Counted from the stretch's first letter, positions 46,107 through 55,143 are shown. The stretch: DNA of 64,000 bases from Cryobacterium melibiosiphilum (GCF_003602235.1 NZ_QZVS01000097.1:265802-329801), one strand, 5' to 3'. Numbers and translations are program-made. Notes: generated by a model from the letters alone, not told the origin.

Positions 46107-47620
46107 GCTTCGGCTCCTTCCAGCGCGGTATCGCGCGGAGTTTCTGTGACGCGGGGTGTTTCGGTCAGGGCTTCGGTATGGGTTTCGGTGTGGGTTTCGG
46201 TATCGCGCAGGGTTTCGGTGATGATGCTGATCGACACCGTCGACGGCGGTTCGACGATGGGCAGGGTGCCCGTGTTGGTCGTGACGTTGCCGATGGCGGC
46301 GAGCAGGGTGACGCGCGGAATGACGCCGAGCAGGCGGTTTTTCGCGTCGACGACGGCGATCGGCAGGTCGCTGCCGACCGAGGGCTCGACCAGGTCGACG
46401 AGCGCGGTGTCGGGCGAGACCGTGGTGGCGTCGTCCCGAATGATCGTGCGCAGGTCGGTGTCGCCGGCCTTGACCATCTTCAGCACGTCGCGGTCCCGCA
46501 CGATGCCGGCGAAGCTGCGATCACGGTTGAGCACGAAGACAACGGATGTCTGCAGGTCGCGCATCGTGCGCAGTGCGGCCCGGGGTCCGGCGGTCTTGGT
46601 GACGACGGAACGCACCGGCTCCATGACGCTCGTGGCGGTGAGCACCCGTGCGCGGTCGACGTCCTGCACGAACTGGGCGACGTAGTCGTTGGCCGGGTCG
46701 GTGAGGATCTCTTCGGGGGTGCCGATCTGCACGATGCGGCCGTCTCGCATGACCGCGATCCGGTCGCCGAGGAACATGGCCTCGTTGAGGTCGTGGGTGA
46801 TGAAGATGATCGTCTTGCCGAGGGCTTCCTGAAGCTCGATGAGCTGTTCCTGCATTTCACGGCGGATGAGCGGGTCGAGAGCGCTGAACGCCTCGTCCAT
46901 CAGCAGCACGTCGGTGTCGGCGGCGAGGGCCCGGCCGAGGCCGACGCGCTGCTGCATTCCGCCGGACAGTTCCGAGGGCAGGTTGTCGGCCCAGCCGCCG
47001 AGTCCGACCAGGTCGATGATCGTCTGGGCCCGGGCGAGGCGTTCGACGCGCCCCATGCCCTGGATTTCGAGGCCGTAGGCGACGTTGTCGATCACGGTGC
47101 GGTGCGGCAGCAGGGCGAAGTGCTGGAAGACCATGGAGATGCTCTGACGGCGCACGTCGCGCAGTTCGGCGGCGGAGATACCGGTGATGTCGGTGCCGCC
47201 GACGGTCACGGTGCCGCTCGTGGTCTCCCACAGGCCGTTCAGCATGCGGATGAGGGTCGATTTGCCCGAGCCGGACAGGCCCATGACAACGAAGATCTCG
47301 CCGCGCTTGACCTCGAAGGAGGCGTCGATGACGGCTGCGACTCCGAGGTTAGAGACGTCGGAGCGGCTGGCGCCGGCGGCGATTCTCTTCACCATCTCGT
47401 GCGGGCGTCGCCCGAACGCTTTGTAGAGGTGATCCGCTTTCACGGCGATCTCCGATGGTGCAACAGGGGTCGCGGGCACGGTTTCGGGAGTGTGGGTAAT
47501 GTCGCTCACGGGTTTCTGAGGGCACGCAGACAACCCGTGTGCGGGTGTCGCGGCATTCGCTCGTGTCGGACGGGTAGGCGCTGACTGCCTCGGCGCCACC
47601 GGCGAAGCAGGAGCGATCAT
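46103..47620 (-). CDS. proV: Glycine betaine/proline ABC transporter ATPase with CBS domains
   Basis: A 505-residue ATPase. The ABC domain has GLSGSGKSTLIRMLNGL, the Q-loop in VFQHFALLPHRT, LSGGMQQRVGLGRALA and VLLMDEAFSALDP. A pair of CBS domains follows (about 325-440), which in relatives senses ionic strength or nucleotides and gates transport. Both ends are unusual: about 50 low-complexity N-terminal residues and a TET/THT repeat tail of some 40 residues (46108-46200). The start could be ATG 47620 or GTG 47509. The gap upstream is AT-rich near 47715-47725 with a TATATA box. Confidence 0.92.
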   Translation of the reverse strand: MIAPASPVAPRQSAPTRPTRANAATPAHGLSACPQKPVSDITHTPETVPATPVAPSEIAVKADHLYKAFGRRPHEMVKRIAAGASRSDVSNLGVAAVIDASFEVKRGEIFVVMGLSGSGKSTLIRMLNGLWETTSGTVTVGGTDITGISAAELRDVRRQSISMVFQHFALLPHRTVIDNVAYGLEIQGMGRVERLARAQTIIDLVGLGGWADNLPSELSGGMQQRVGLGRALAADTDVLLMDEAFSALDPLIRREMQEQLIELQEALGKTIIFITHDLNEAMFLGDRIAVMRDGRIVQIGTPEEILTDPANDYVAQFVQDVDRARVLTATSVMEPVRSVVTKTAGPRAALRTMRDLQTSVVFVLNRDRSFAGIVRDRDVLKMVKAGDTDLRTIIRDDATTVSPDTALVDLVEPSVGSDLPIAVVDAKNRLLGVIPRVTLLAAIGNVTTNTGTLPIVEPPSTVSISIITETLRDTETHTETHTEALTETPRVTETPRDTALEGAEA

Positions 47621-47864
47621 GGGATCACTTCATCAGGTCCTCACCATACGCATACGGCTGTTCCATGAAAATGGGGGCTACGCCTGCGCGTCCTCGGTGA
47701 ATTCGTGTTGGTACATATATAAGTTAGCACAGTCACATTTCGACGCCGGGAAACATTTTCGGTGCACCGAAAAAATGGGTGCCTCACGCCGACAGAGCGG
47801 ATGCCGCCCGGGTCACTGCACCGGACGGCATCCACTGGTCTTACGGGGTTCGAGCGCGGGGCGT

Positions 47865-49280
47865 TTACACGCCGGCGGTCACCTTCTTCGACGCGGCGGA
47901 GGCATCCGCTTCGGAGGGCTCGGCTGCGGCGTGCGCGGCCGGCTCGGTGAAGTGGCTGTGCGCGAGCATCGTCGACTCGTCGAAGGGCTCGAGCTTGTTG
48001 AGCACCCGGTCGACCTGGGGCATGTCGATCTCCTTGGTCCACTTGCCGATGACGACCGTAGCCACCGCGTTGCCGGTGAAGTTGGTCAGCGCGCGGGCCT
48101 CGCTCATGAAGCGGTCGATGCCCACGATGAAGCCGACGCCATCGACGAGCTGCGGGGCGTGGGCCTGCAGTCCGGCGGCCAAGGTGGCGAGGCCTGCACC
48201 GCTGACGCCGGCGGCACCCTTCGACGCGATGATCATGAAGACGAGCAGGCCGATCTGCTCCGGCAGGCTGAGCGGCTGGCCGAGCGCCGTCGCGATGAAC
48301 AGCGACGCCATGGTCAGGTAGATCGCCGTGCCGTCGAGGTTGAAGGAATACCCGGTCGGAACCGTGATTCCCACCACCGGCTTCGAGACGCCGAGGTGTT
48401 CCATCTTGGCGATCAGGCGCGGCAGGGCTGCCTCGGACGAGCTCGTGGAGAAGATCAGCAGGTACTCGCGGGCGAGGTAGCGCATGAGCTTGAAGATGTT
48501 CACGCCGGTGACGATCTTGAGCATGCCGCCGAGAATGACCACGATGAAGAGGATGCAGGTGATGTAGAAGGCGATCATGAGGGTGAAGAGACTGATGATG
48601 GCCTGGATGCCGGTCGCGCCGACGACCGCGGCGATCGCACCGAAGGCGCCGATCGGGGCGAGCCACATGATCATGATCAGGATGCGGAAGACGAGGGCCT
48701 GCAGGTGGGCGATGCCGCGCAGGATGGGCAGTCCGGCCGGGCCCATCTTCTGCAGGGCGAAGCCGGCGATCAGGGCCACGAACAGGGTCTGCAGAATGTT
48801 GCCCGCGGTCAGGGCCGAGACCAGCGTGGTCGGGATGATCCCGAGCAGAAAGCCCTCGGTGTCAGCCGCTTCGGGCGCTTCGTAGGTCGCGCCCTGGATG
48901 TTGAGTCCCTCGCCGGGGTGGATCAGGTTGCCGACGACCAGGCCGATGCCGAGTGCGAAGGTCGACATGACGATGAAGTAGCCGAGCGCGAGCCCGCCCA
49001 CCTTGCCCACGGTCGCGGCCTTGGCGATCGAACCGATGCCGAGAATGATCGTGCAGAAGATGATCGGCGAGATCATCATGCGGATCAAAGCGATGAACGC
49101 GTCGCCGAGGGGCTTGAGGCCGACGGCGAAGCCCTCCGGGCCGCCCCAGATGAGGCCGACCGCGATGCCGAGCACCACGGCGACGATGACGGCCATGTAG
49201 AGAAAGTGTGACGAGTCGAGGCGCTTGCGGGGTTTCTTGCCGCCGGTCTCGGTCGTACGAGCGGATGCTGACGATGCCAT
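47865..49280 (-). CDS. dctA: Cation:dicarboxylate symporter (DctA family)
   Basis: A 471-residue membrane protein of the DAACS/SLC1 fold. It imports C4-dicarboxylates such as succinate, fumarate and malate with Na+ or H+. Typical segments are the Ser-rich FSTSSSEAALP re-entrant loop, TGYSFNLDGTAIYLT, and the SKGAAGVSGAG loop. The last 35 residues are a polar Ala-rich tail. It is divergent from a CitA/CitB-type two-component system across a gap holding direct repeats, and is probably its target. Confidence 0.94.
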   Translation of the reverse strand: MASSASARTTETGGKKPRKRLDSSHFLYMAVIVAVVLGIAVGLIWGGPEGFAVGLKPLGDAFIALIRMMISPIIFCTIILGIGSIAKAATVGKVGGLALGYFIVMSTFALGIGLVVGNLIHPGEGLNIQGATYEAPEAADTEGFLLGIIPTTLVSALTAGNILQTLFVALIAGFALQKMGPAGLPILRGIAHLQALVFRILIMIMWLAPIGAFGAIAAVVGATGIQAIISLFTLMIAFYITCILFIVVILGGMLKIVTGVNIFKLMRYLAREYLLIFSTSSSEAALPRLIAKMEHLGVSKPVVGITVPTGYSFNLDGTAIYLTMASLFIATALGQPLSLPEQIGLLVFMIIASKGAAGVSGAGLATLAAGLQAHAPQLVDGVGFIVGIDRFMSEARALTNFTGNAVATVVIGKWTKEIDMPQVDRVLNKLEPFDESTMLAHSHFTEPAAHAAAEPSEADASAASKKVTAGV

Positions 49281-49420
49281 GGCAGACTCCTTTGTCTAGG
49301 CTTGAGGGCGTTCCGAGTGGAACCTCCATGCTGTGCTGCTACTGGGTTATACAGTGGTCGAGGTGGCGGCATCCGTCACGGTTGCGGTCGTATTGGTCAC
49401 GGCGGACAGTTTCACGCGGG

Positions 49421-49487
49421 CACGTTCGGCGGGCACGTTCAGTCGGGCACGTTCAGTCGGGCACGTTCAGGCGGGCACGTTCAGGCA
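49421..49487. repeat. 13-14-bp direct repeats upstream of the sensor kinase
   Basis: Five copies of GGGCACGTTCAG (the first reads GGGCACGTTCGG), spaced 13-14 bp apart, lie in the dctA/sensor-kinase gap, ending about ten bases before the kinase start. They may be binding sites for the neighbouring response regulator or simply a minisatellite; the spacing is not an exact helical turn. Confidence 0.7.
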
Positions 49488-49501
49488 TAGGGAGCATCGT
49501 G

Positions 49502-51196
49502 GTGAAGGGCTGGAGCATTGCGCGCCGCCTGTTCTGGGCGCACGCGCTGTTCATCGTGGTGCTCACGGCCTTCGTGGGCACGGCAGCCTTCGTGGATGCC
49601 CGCGACCGCGGCTTCGACGACGCCGAGAGCCGCATGCTCGCGATCGCGACGTCGATCGCCGACAGCCCGCTGACCCTCGCCGCGAGCCAGTCGAGCGATC
49701 CGAGCAGCACCCTGCAGCCCTACGCCCTCCAGGTCACCCGGGATGCGCGGCTCGACTTCATCACGATCATGGCCCCCGACCGTACCCGATGGACGCACCC
49801 GACGGCATCCGAAATCGGCAAGCCGTACATCGGCGCGATCGACACCGCCCTCGCCGGAAATCCGCTGACCGAGGTCAGCACCGGCACGCTGGGGCCGTCG
49901 GTACGAGCGGTCGTGCCGATCGTCGATGACGCCGGGATCGTGCACGGCCTGGTCGCAGCGGGCACGACCACAAGCAGCGTGACGATCGCCCTCAACGCCC
50001 GGCTTCCAGCCGTACTCGGCCTGTCGCTCGGCCTGCTCGCGGCGGGGTCGATCGTGTCCCTGCTGCTCGGCCGCTACCTGCGCCGGGTGACTCTCGGGTG
50101 GGGGCCCGAGCAGCTCGCGCAACTCTTCGTCTATTACGACTCGGTGCTGCACTCGGTGCGGGAGGGACTCGTTCTCGTCGACCCGAACGGCACCCTGCTG
50201 CTCTATAACGACCAGGCCGCCCGGCTGCTCGGAATTGCGCCGCGCACGCCCTCCGCGGGCATTCCGGTCAGCCTGCCGCACCTCGGCCTGCCGGCCAGCC
50301 TCGACGAACTGCTGCGCAGCGGACGGGCCGCCCACGACGAAATCCATCTGACGGCGACCCGCGTTCTCGTCGTCAGCCAGGAACCCGCCGAGACGTCGGG
50401 CCGCAGCGGCTGGGTCAGCGGCTGGGGCTGGGCGAAGCGGATGCGCCGTGCCCCGGCCCCGATGGGCCGCGTCGTCACGATCCGCGACCACACCGACCTG
50501 CAGTCCCTCGGCAACGAACTGCAGTCGATGCGCACCCTGTCGGAAGCCCTGCGCGCGCAGACCCACGAGCACTCGAATCGCCTGCACACGATCGTGTCGC
50601 TCATGGAGCTCGGGCGCACCGAGGAAGCCCTCGAGTTCGCGACCCAGGACCTCGAGCTCAGCCAGCAGCTGACCGACGAGATGCTCAGTTCCGTCGATGA
50701 ACCGGTCATCAGCGCCCTGATCATGGGCAAGGCCGCCCAGGCCAACGAACTGGGCATCGCGCTGAACGTCACCGCGTCCGGCAACCTCACCGATTCGGGC
50801 CTCTCGGTGCAGGACCTCGTGACCGTGCTCGGAAATCTGGTCGACAATGCGCTCGATGCCGCCGCATCCGCTGCCGCCTCGGGGGTCCGGCCGCGCCGCG
50901 TTGACGTCGGGGTGAGCGAAACCGACGGCGCCGTCATCATCGAGGTGGGCGACAGCGGGCCGGGCGTCGATCCGCAGGCGGCCGAGGACATTCTGCGGCT
51001 GGGGTTCAGCACGAAGGAGCCGGGAAGCTATGGCCGCGGGCTGGGCCTCGCGCTCGTGCGGCAGGCCGTGGTTCGTCTCGGTGGCACGCTCACCATCGGC
51101 CGCGGAATGAGCGACGCCCTGACGGGTGCGGTCTTCACGGTCACCATCCCGGCGGCGGCCCGCGTCGGCGTTCCCGAGGAGATCCCCCATGTCTGA
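49502..51196 (+). CDS. CitA/DcuS-type sensor histidine kinase
   Basis: A 564-residue membrane kinase. A first helix (about 7-27), an outside PAS/Cache-like sensor (about 30-165), a second helix (about 168-190), a cytoplasmic PAS (about 205-330), then the kinase. The phospho-acceptor is His355 in THEHSNRLH, the pattern of citrate/fumarate sensors; ATP-binding boxes are LVDNALDAA, GDSGPGVD and GRGLGLALV. It probably senses C4-dicarboxylates or citrate and controls dctA. The start is taken as GTG 49502 after AGGGAG; GTG 49499 is too close to it. Confidence 0.9.
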   Translation: MKGWSIARRLFWAHALFIVVLTAFVGTAAFVDARDRGFDDAESRMLAIATSIADSPLTLAASQSSDPSSTLQPYALQVTRDARLDFITIMAPDRTRWTHPTASEIGKPYIGAIDTALAGNPLTEVSTGTLGPSVRAVVPIVDDAGIVHGLVAAGTTTSSVTIALNARLPAVLGLSLGLLAAGSIVSLLLGRYLRRVTLGWGPEQLAQLFVYYDSVLHSVREGLVLVDPNGTLLLYNDQAARLLGIAPRTPSAGIPVSLPHLGLPASLDELLRSGRAAHDEIHLTATRVLVVSQEPAETSGRSGWVSGWGWAKRMRRAPAPMGRVVTIRDHTDLQSLGNELQSMRTLSEALRAQTHEHSNRLHTIVSLMELGRTEEALEFATQDLELSQQLTDEMLSSVDEPVISALIMGKAAQANELGIALNVTASGNLTDSGLSVQDLVTVLGNLVDNALDAAASAAASGVRPRRVDVGVSETDGAVIIEVGDSGPGVDPQAAEDILRLGFSTKEPGSYGRGLGLALVRQAVVRLGGTLTIGRGMSDALTGAVFTVTIPAAARVGVPEEIPHV

Positions 51197-51968
51197 CGAC
51201 ACGTCTGACCCCACGTTGTCCGCAGCGGCCGGGACCGCCGGCGTTTCCGGGTCAGCCGGAACGGCGGGCGCGGCCGACCTGATCCGGGTGCTCGTCGTCG
51301 AAGACGAACCCCTCGCCGCCGAGGCCCACGCCGTCTACATCGGGCGCCTCGAGGGGTTCGTGCTGGCCGGCTCCGCCGCCACCGGGCAGGCGGCGTTGCG
51401 CCAGCTCGCCGCCGCCGAGGCGGCCGGCACGCCGATCGACCTCGTGCTCATGGACATGAACCTGCCCGACCAGCACGGCCTCGACATCAGCCGACGGATG
51501 CGCGCGGCCGGCCTGACCACGGACATCATCGCCATCACCGCGGTGCGCGAACTCGACAATGTGCGCAACGCCATCGCCGCGGGTGTTGTGCAGTACCTGA
51601 TCAAGCCCTTCACCTACGCGACGTTCGCGAAGAAGCTCACGAGCTACCGCGAGTTTCGCACGCAGCTGAACGCGCACGCAACGGTCGCTAACCAGTCCGA
51701 GGTCGACCAGGCCTTCGCGAGCCTGCGCTCCCCCGCGAGCGCGACCCGGCCCAAGGGCCTCGCCGATGACACCCTCGCCAGGGTCGTCGCTTTCCTGCAA
51801 CAGCAGAACGAACCGTTGTCGGCGTCGGAGATCACCGACCAGCTCGGCATGAGCCGGGTCACGGCCCGTCGCTACCTCGAGTACCTCGCCGATTCGGGCA
51901 GCGTGCTGCGGTCGCCGCGCTACGGCACCCCGGGCCGCCCCGAGAACGAGTACCGATGGCGGGCCTGA
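51189..51968 (+). CDS. CitB/DcuR-type response regulator
   Basis: A 259-residue regulator. After about 35 low-complexity residues, the receiver domain (about 36-155) has acidic residues in VVEDEP, the phospho-acceptor Asp89 in LMDMNLPD and Lys in LIKPF. The C-terminal DNA-binding region has the helix-turn-helix LSASEITDQLGMSRVTARRY typical of the CitB family. It overlaps the kinase gene by 8 bases. Its likely target is the divergent dctA promoter. Confidence 0.92.
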   Translation: MSDDTSDPTLSAAAGTAGVSGSAGTAGAADLIRVLVVEDEPLAAEAHAVYIGRLEGFVLAGSAATGQAALRQLAAAEAAGTPIDLVLMDMNLPDQHGLDISRRMRAAGLTTDIIAITAVRELDNVRNAIAAGVVQYLIKPFTYATFAKKLTSYREFRTQLNAHATVANQSEVDQAFASLRSPASATRPKGLADDTLARVVAFLQQQNEPLSASEITDQLGMSRVTARRYLEYLADSGSVLRSPRYGTPGRPENEYRWRA

Positions 51969-51974
51969 GGGCCA

Positions 51975-52364
51975 CTAACCCGCCTGGTGAATGATCTGGA
52001 TGAGGTTACCGCAGGTGTCATCGAGCACCGCGATGGTCACCGGCCCCATGGTGAGAGGCTCCTGCGTGAAGCGCACCCCGAGGGCGAGCAGCCGCTCGTA
52101 CTCGGTGGCGACGTCGTCAACGGTGAACTGGGTGAAGGGGATGCCGTCGGCGACGAGGGCGTCCTTGAACGGCTTCGCGGCGGGGTGTCCGCTCGGCTCG
52201 AGGAGCAGTTCGGTGCCCTCCGGGTCGTCCGGGGACACGACGGTCAGCCAGCGATCCTCGCCCAGGGGAACATCGTGCTTCGTCACGAAGCCGAGCTTCT
52301 CGGTGTAGAACCGATGGGCTTTCTCCTGGTCGTCGACGAGCACGCTCGTGATGGTGATTCTCAT
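51975..52364 (-). CDS. VOC-family protein
   Basis: A 129-residue vicinal oxygen chelate protein from ATG 52364, preceded by GGGAGT. ITSVLVDDQEKAHRFYTEKLG begins module one and VTIAVLDDTCGNLIQIIHQ ends module two. Asp/Glu in place of the usual metal His positions suggests a binding or non-classical enzyme. The frame stays open upstream through the 9-bp repeats, but that part is not credible protein. It ends six bases from the response regulator gene, in convergent orientation. Confidence 0.88.
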   Translation of the reverse strand: MRITITSVLVDDQEKAHRFYTEKLGFVTKHDVPLGEDRWLTVVSPDDPEGTELLLEPSGHPAAKPFKDALVADGIPFTQFTVDDVATEYERLLALGVRFTQEPLTMGPVTIAVLDDTCGNLIQIIHQAG

Positions 52365-52452
52365 GGGGACTCCCTCTGACCTGCTCGTGGTGGTGCATCC
52401 ATTTTCGCAGGGTTGGCGGCCACCTGCGGGCTCGGTTGAGATCAGTGTGATC

Positions 52453-52587
52453 GGGCAGGTCGGGCAGGTCGGGCAGGTCAGGCAGGTCGGGCAGGTCAGG
52501 CAGGTCAGGCAGGTCAGGCAGGTCAGGCAGGTCAGGCAGGTCAGGCAGGTCAGGCAGGTCAGGCAGGTCAGGCAGGTCAGGCAGGTC
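52453..52587. repeat. 9-bp tandem repeat, 15 units
   Basis: Fifteen consecutive units of (A/G)GGCAGGTC make a 135-bp minisatellite just upstream of the VOC gene. The first units vary A/G at position one, the last nine or so are identical, which suggests recent slippage growth. Confidence 0.95.
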
Positions 52588-52719
52588 AGGCGGATCACGG
52601 TGGTGCGCGAGTCCTGGCCTGGAGCAGGAACGAAGGGCGCTGGGGATTCGCTCGCCGACGGGCCGGAGCGTTGGCCCAAGTACCGCGACCAACGGGCTGG
52701 TTCGCGGGCTCGCGGGCAC

Positions 52720-52966
52720 GAGGTGTCACAGATTGCCCCATGGTGCTCGTGAGGTGTCACAGATTGCCCCATGAAGGCCAACGAAGGGGCCATCTCTGAC
52801 ACTTCGCGGCCGTATTTCTTCGTCAAGGGGCGTTCTGTGACACTTCGCGGGCGAAGTGGCAGAGATCGCCCCTTGGCGATGAGCTCGAGCCACTCTGAAG
52901 GGGCCATCTGTGACACTTCGTGGCCGGAGGCCGACACCATGGGGCCATCTGTGACACGTCGCGGCA
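52720..52966. repeat. Interspersed repeat family A, seven copies
   Basis: A motif close to GGGGCCATCTGTGACACTTC (plus CGCGGC) occurs seven times in 247 bp, in both orientations: forward copies (read as GTGTCACAGATTGCCCC) at 52720-52740, 52751-52771 and 52851-52872, and reverse copies at 52786-52811, 52827-52852, 52900-52925 and 52941-52966. Distances are irregular and copies are 75-95% alike by eye. Part of a 0.9 kb stretch (52365-53280) with no gene that I can support. Confidence 0.85.
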
Positions 52967-52988
52967 CGAGTCTCGTTCTGATCGGCCC

Positions 52989-53195
52989 GTGCGCCTGAAA
53001 ACTGCTCGTGCGCCTGGCCTGCCACCCGCACGAGCAGTTGTGAAGCGCATGAACCCGTGAGCAGGCCCGTATCGGGCGCAGGAGCAGGTTTCGAGCGCAC
53101 CAGAGTGTGCACGTGTGCGGAGCACCAGCAGCTTTCAGGCGCACGACCGCAGAAGCGCGCAATTTTCGGGCGCACGAGCTAAGTTTCGAGCGCAG
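52989..53195. repeat. Interspersed repeat family B, about six copies
   Basis: A second motif, near AGCAGNTTTCRRGCGCACGA, occurs at 52989-53015 (reverse), 53028-53050, 53074-53100, 53122-53145, 53155-53179 and 53171-53195. The copies are more degenerate than family A, start right where family A ends, and stop just before the tRNA terminator. No open frame or known element explains them. Confidence 0.75.
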
Positions 53196-53235
53196 AGCGA
53201 CGGGGTCTCAGACCCAGCCCGGGCGTGCAGGCACG

Positions 53236-53277
53236 AAAAAGCCCCGTTTCAGCGGCGGCATGCCGATGAAACGGGGC
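53236..53277 (-). terminator. Intrinsic terminator of tRNA-Lys
   Basis: On the minus strand AGCCCCGTTTCA pairs perfectly with TGAAACGGGGCT over 12 bp, followed by a run of five T. It starts only four bases after the encoded CCA end of the tRNA. Confidence 0.93.
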
Positions 53278-53280
53278 TGG

Positions 53281-53356
<76 letters not shown>

Positions 53357-53471
53357 ATGTGAGGCAGCGATTCAACCCGCGGCAACGTGTAACCCTAACA
53401 CCCCGAAGCGCCACAATGCCAATCGAGCCGAGAGTGCGGCGTGTGGAGCCGTCATTACTATCCTTGAGAGG

Positions 53472-54335
53472 GTGACCGAGCCCCTGCAGCACCCCCAGAT
53501 TCCCCGCCCACACGCTACCGATATCGCCGCCGACCTGCGGCTCGCCCTCGAGCTGGCCGATGCGGCCGACGCGATCTCCCGTGCTCGGTTCACCGCACTC
53601 GACCTCGTCATCACGACGAAACCCGATCGCACCCCGGTGACGGATGCCGACCAGGCCGTGGAGCGGGCCATCCGTCTGCTGCTGGCCGAGCGGCGCCCCG
53701 GCGACGGGATCCTCGGCGAGGAGTTCGGCACCGAGGGCTCCACCGAACGCCAGTGGATCATCGACCCGATCGACGGCACGGCCGGGTTCCTGCGCGGCAT
53801 CCCGATCTGGGCGACCCTGATCGCGCTCGCGGTCGATGGGGTTCCCGTCGTGGGCGTCGTGAGCGCACCGGCCCTCGGAAAGCGCTGGTGGGCATCCGTC
53901 GGCGCAGGCGCCTGGTCGAGCGATGAGCGCACGCCGCACGCCGCACCCAGCCGCCTGCAGGTGTCGGCCGTGGCCGAGCTCGCCGACGCGTCCCTCAGCT
54001 ACAACAGCATCCAGCAGTGGGACCAGACCGGGCACCTCGACGAGCTCGTCTCGCTGTCGCGACGGGTGTGGCGCACCCGCGCGTACGGCGACATGTGGTC
54101 ATACATGCTGCTCGCCGAGGGACACCTCGACATCGTGGCCGAGTTCGACCTGCAGCCCTACGACATGGGCGCGCTGATCCCGATCGTGCAGGAGGCCGGT
54201 GGCGTGTTCACCTCGGTGGATGGCCAGCCGGGCCCGTGGCACGGCAGCGCGCTGGCGACGAACGCTCCGCTGCACGCCGTGACCCTCGCCGCGCTCGCCC
54301 CGAGCGCGCCCGTCGAACGCACCGCGCTGGGCTAG
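53472..54335 (+). CDS. hisN: Inositol monophosphatase-family histidinol-phosphatase
   Basis: A 287-residue Mg2+-dependent phosphatase. The metal-site motifs are GEEFG (about 80), DPIDGTAGFLRG (about 98-109) and the late DLQPYDMGALIPI. Actinobacteria use this family member (HisN) to dephosphorylate histidinol phosphate; the DGTAGFLRG variant fits that group, but other inositol-phosphatase roles cannot be excluded. It starts at GTG 53472, and its end overlaps the convergent TRIC-like gene by four bases. Confidence 0.88.
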   Translation: MTEPLQHPQIPRPHATDIAADLRLALELADAADAISRARFTALDLVITTKPDRTPVTDADQAVERAIRLLLAERRPGDGILGEEFGTEGSTERQWIIDPIDGTAGFLRGIPIWATLIALAVDGVPVVGVVSAPALGKRWWASVGAGAWSSDERTPHAAPSRLQVSAVAELADASLSYNSIQQWDQTGHLDELVSLSRRVWRTRAYGDMWSYMLLAEGHLDIVAEFDLQPYDMGALIPIVQEAGGVFTSVDGQPGPWHGSALATNAPLHAVTLAALAPSAPVERTALG

Positions 54336-55066
54336 TCTTCGTCGAGGTCGTCGGCGCGGGCGCGGCGGCGGCGTTCGCGCCAGGCCCGCGGGTTCAGCAG
54401 CAGGATCGGCTTCGGAATGCGCAGCGCGTAGCCGGTCGGCAGAATCCAGCCGTAGCGTTTGGCCAGCAGCGACAGCGCCGCGCCGCTCAGGATCGCCACG
54501 AACGACCCGACGACCACGAGCCCGAGGGTGCTGAGCACCCACATCAGGCTGCTCGCGAGCAGGGCGCTCGTGGCGTAGAGGGTATTGCCGCCGAAAATCG
54601 AGGGCACCTTGAGCAGCATGATGTCCCGCACCATCCCGCCACCGACTGCCGTGATGATGCCGAGCAGAATCGCGGGCATCCAGCCGAGACCCGCCTCGAG
54701 GGCCCGCTGCACTCCCACCGACGACCAACAACCCACGGCGAGCGCATCGAGCAAGAGCAGCACCCGCCGCGACCAGCGCCCGTTGAACGTCACGAAGTAG
54801 GCGATCACCCCGCCGAAAACGGCCGTCATGAGGTAGGCCGGGTCGCTGAGGGCGACCGGCATGCCCTGCTGCAGCAGCGTGTCGCGAATCATGCCGCCGC
54901 CGAGGCCCGACATGATCGCGAGAACCACGAAGCCGACGATGTCGAGCCGGGCCGTGCGTGCGGCAACGCCACCCAAAATGGCGTTGGCGAAGACCCCGGC
55001 CAGGTCGACGGAGAGAATCACGTCGTTCAGGGCGGCGGTGTCCAGGGTGAGAGCTGCAGGTGTCAC
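54332..55066 (-). CDS. TRIC-type (UPF0126/YadS) membrane channel protein
   Basis: A 244-residue membrane protein with about seven helices made of two repeated halves, each with a Gly-rich motif (SGLGGGMIRDTLL and TAVGGGMVRDIML), the hallmark of prokaryotic trimeric intracellular cation channels. It probably conducts K+ or Na+; some relatives are thought to transport small metabolites. The start is GTG 55066, with AGGG upstream. Confidence 0.88.
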   Translation of the reverse strand: MTPAALTLDTAALNDVILSVDLAGVFANAILGGVAARTARLDIVGFVVLAIMSGLGGGMIRDTLLQQGMPVALSDPAYLMTAVFGGVIAYFVTFNGRWSRRVLLLLDALAVGCWSSVGVQRALEAGLGWMPAILLGIITAVGGGMVRDIMLLKVPSIFGGNTLYATSALLASSLMWVLSTLGLVVVGSFVAILSGAALSLLAKRYGWILPTGYALRIPKPILLLNPRAWRERRRRARADDLDED

Positions 55067-55143
55067 TTGCCCTATTCTCTCGCACGTCCTGCTGTCCCCG
55101 TGCGCGGGCGACACCCCGCGACACACAGATCTAGGCTGGAGTC

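Noticed and set aside
52365..53162. Long minus-strand open frame extending the VOC gene upstream through the 9-bp repeats
   Set aside because: The extension encodes only LTC repeats and non-conserved sequence, and ATG 52364 with its own ribosome site gives the normal VOC length.
52720..53195. Possible CRISPR array in the repeat-rich gap
   Set aside because: Copies occur in both directions, are degenerate, and have no constant-length spacers; no cas genes are nearby.
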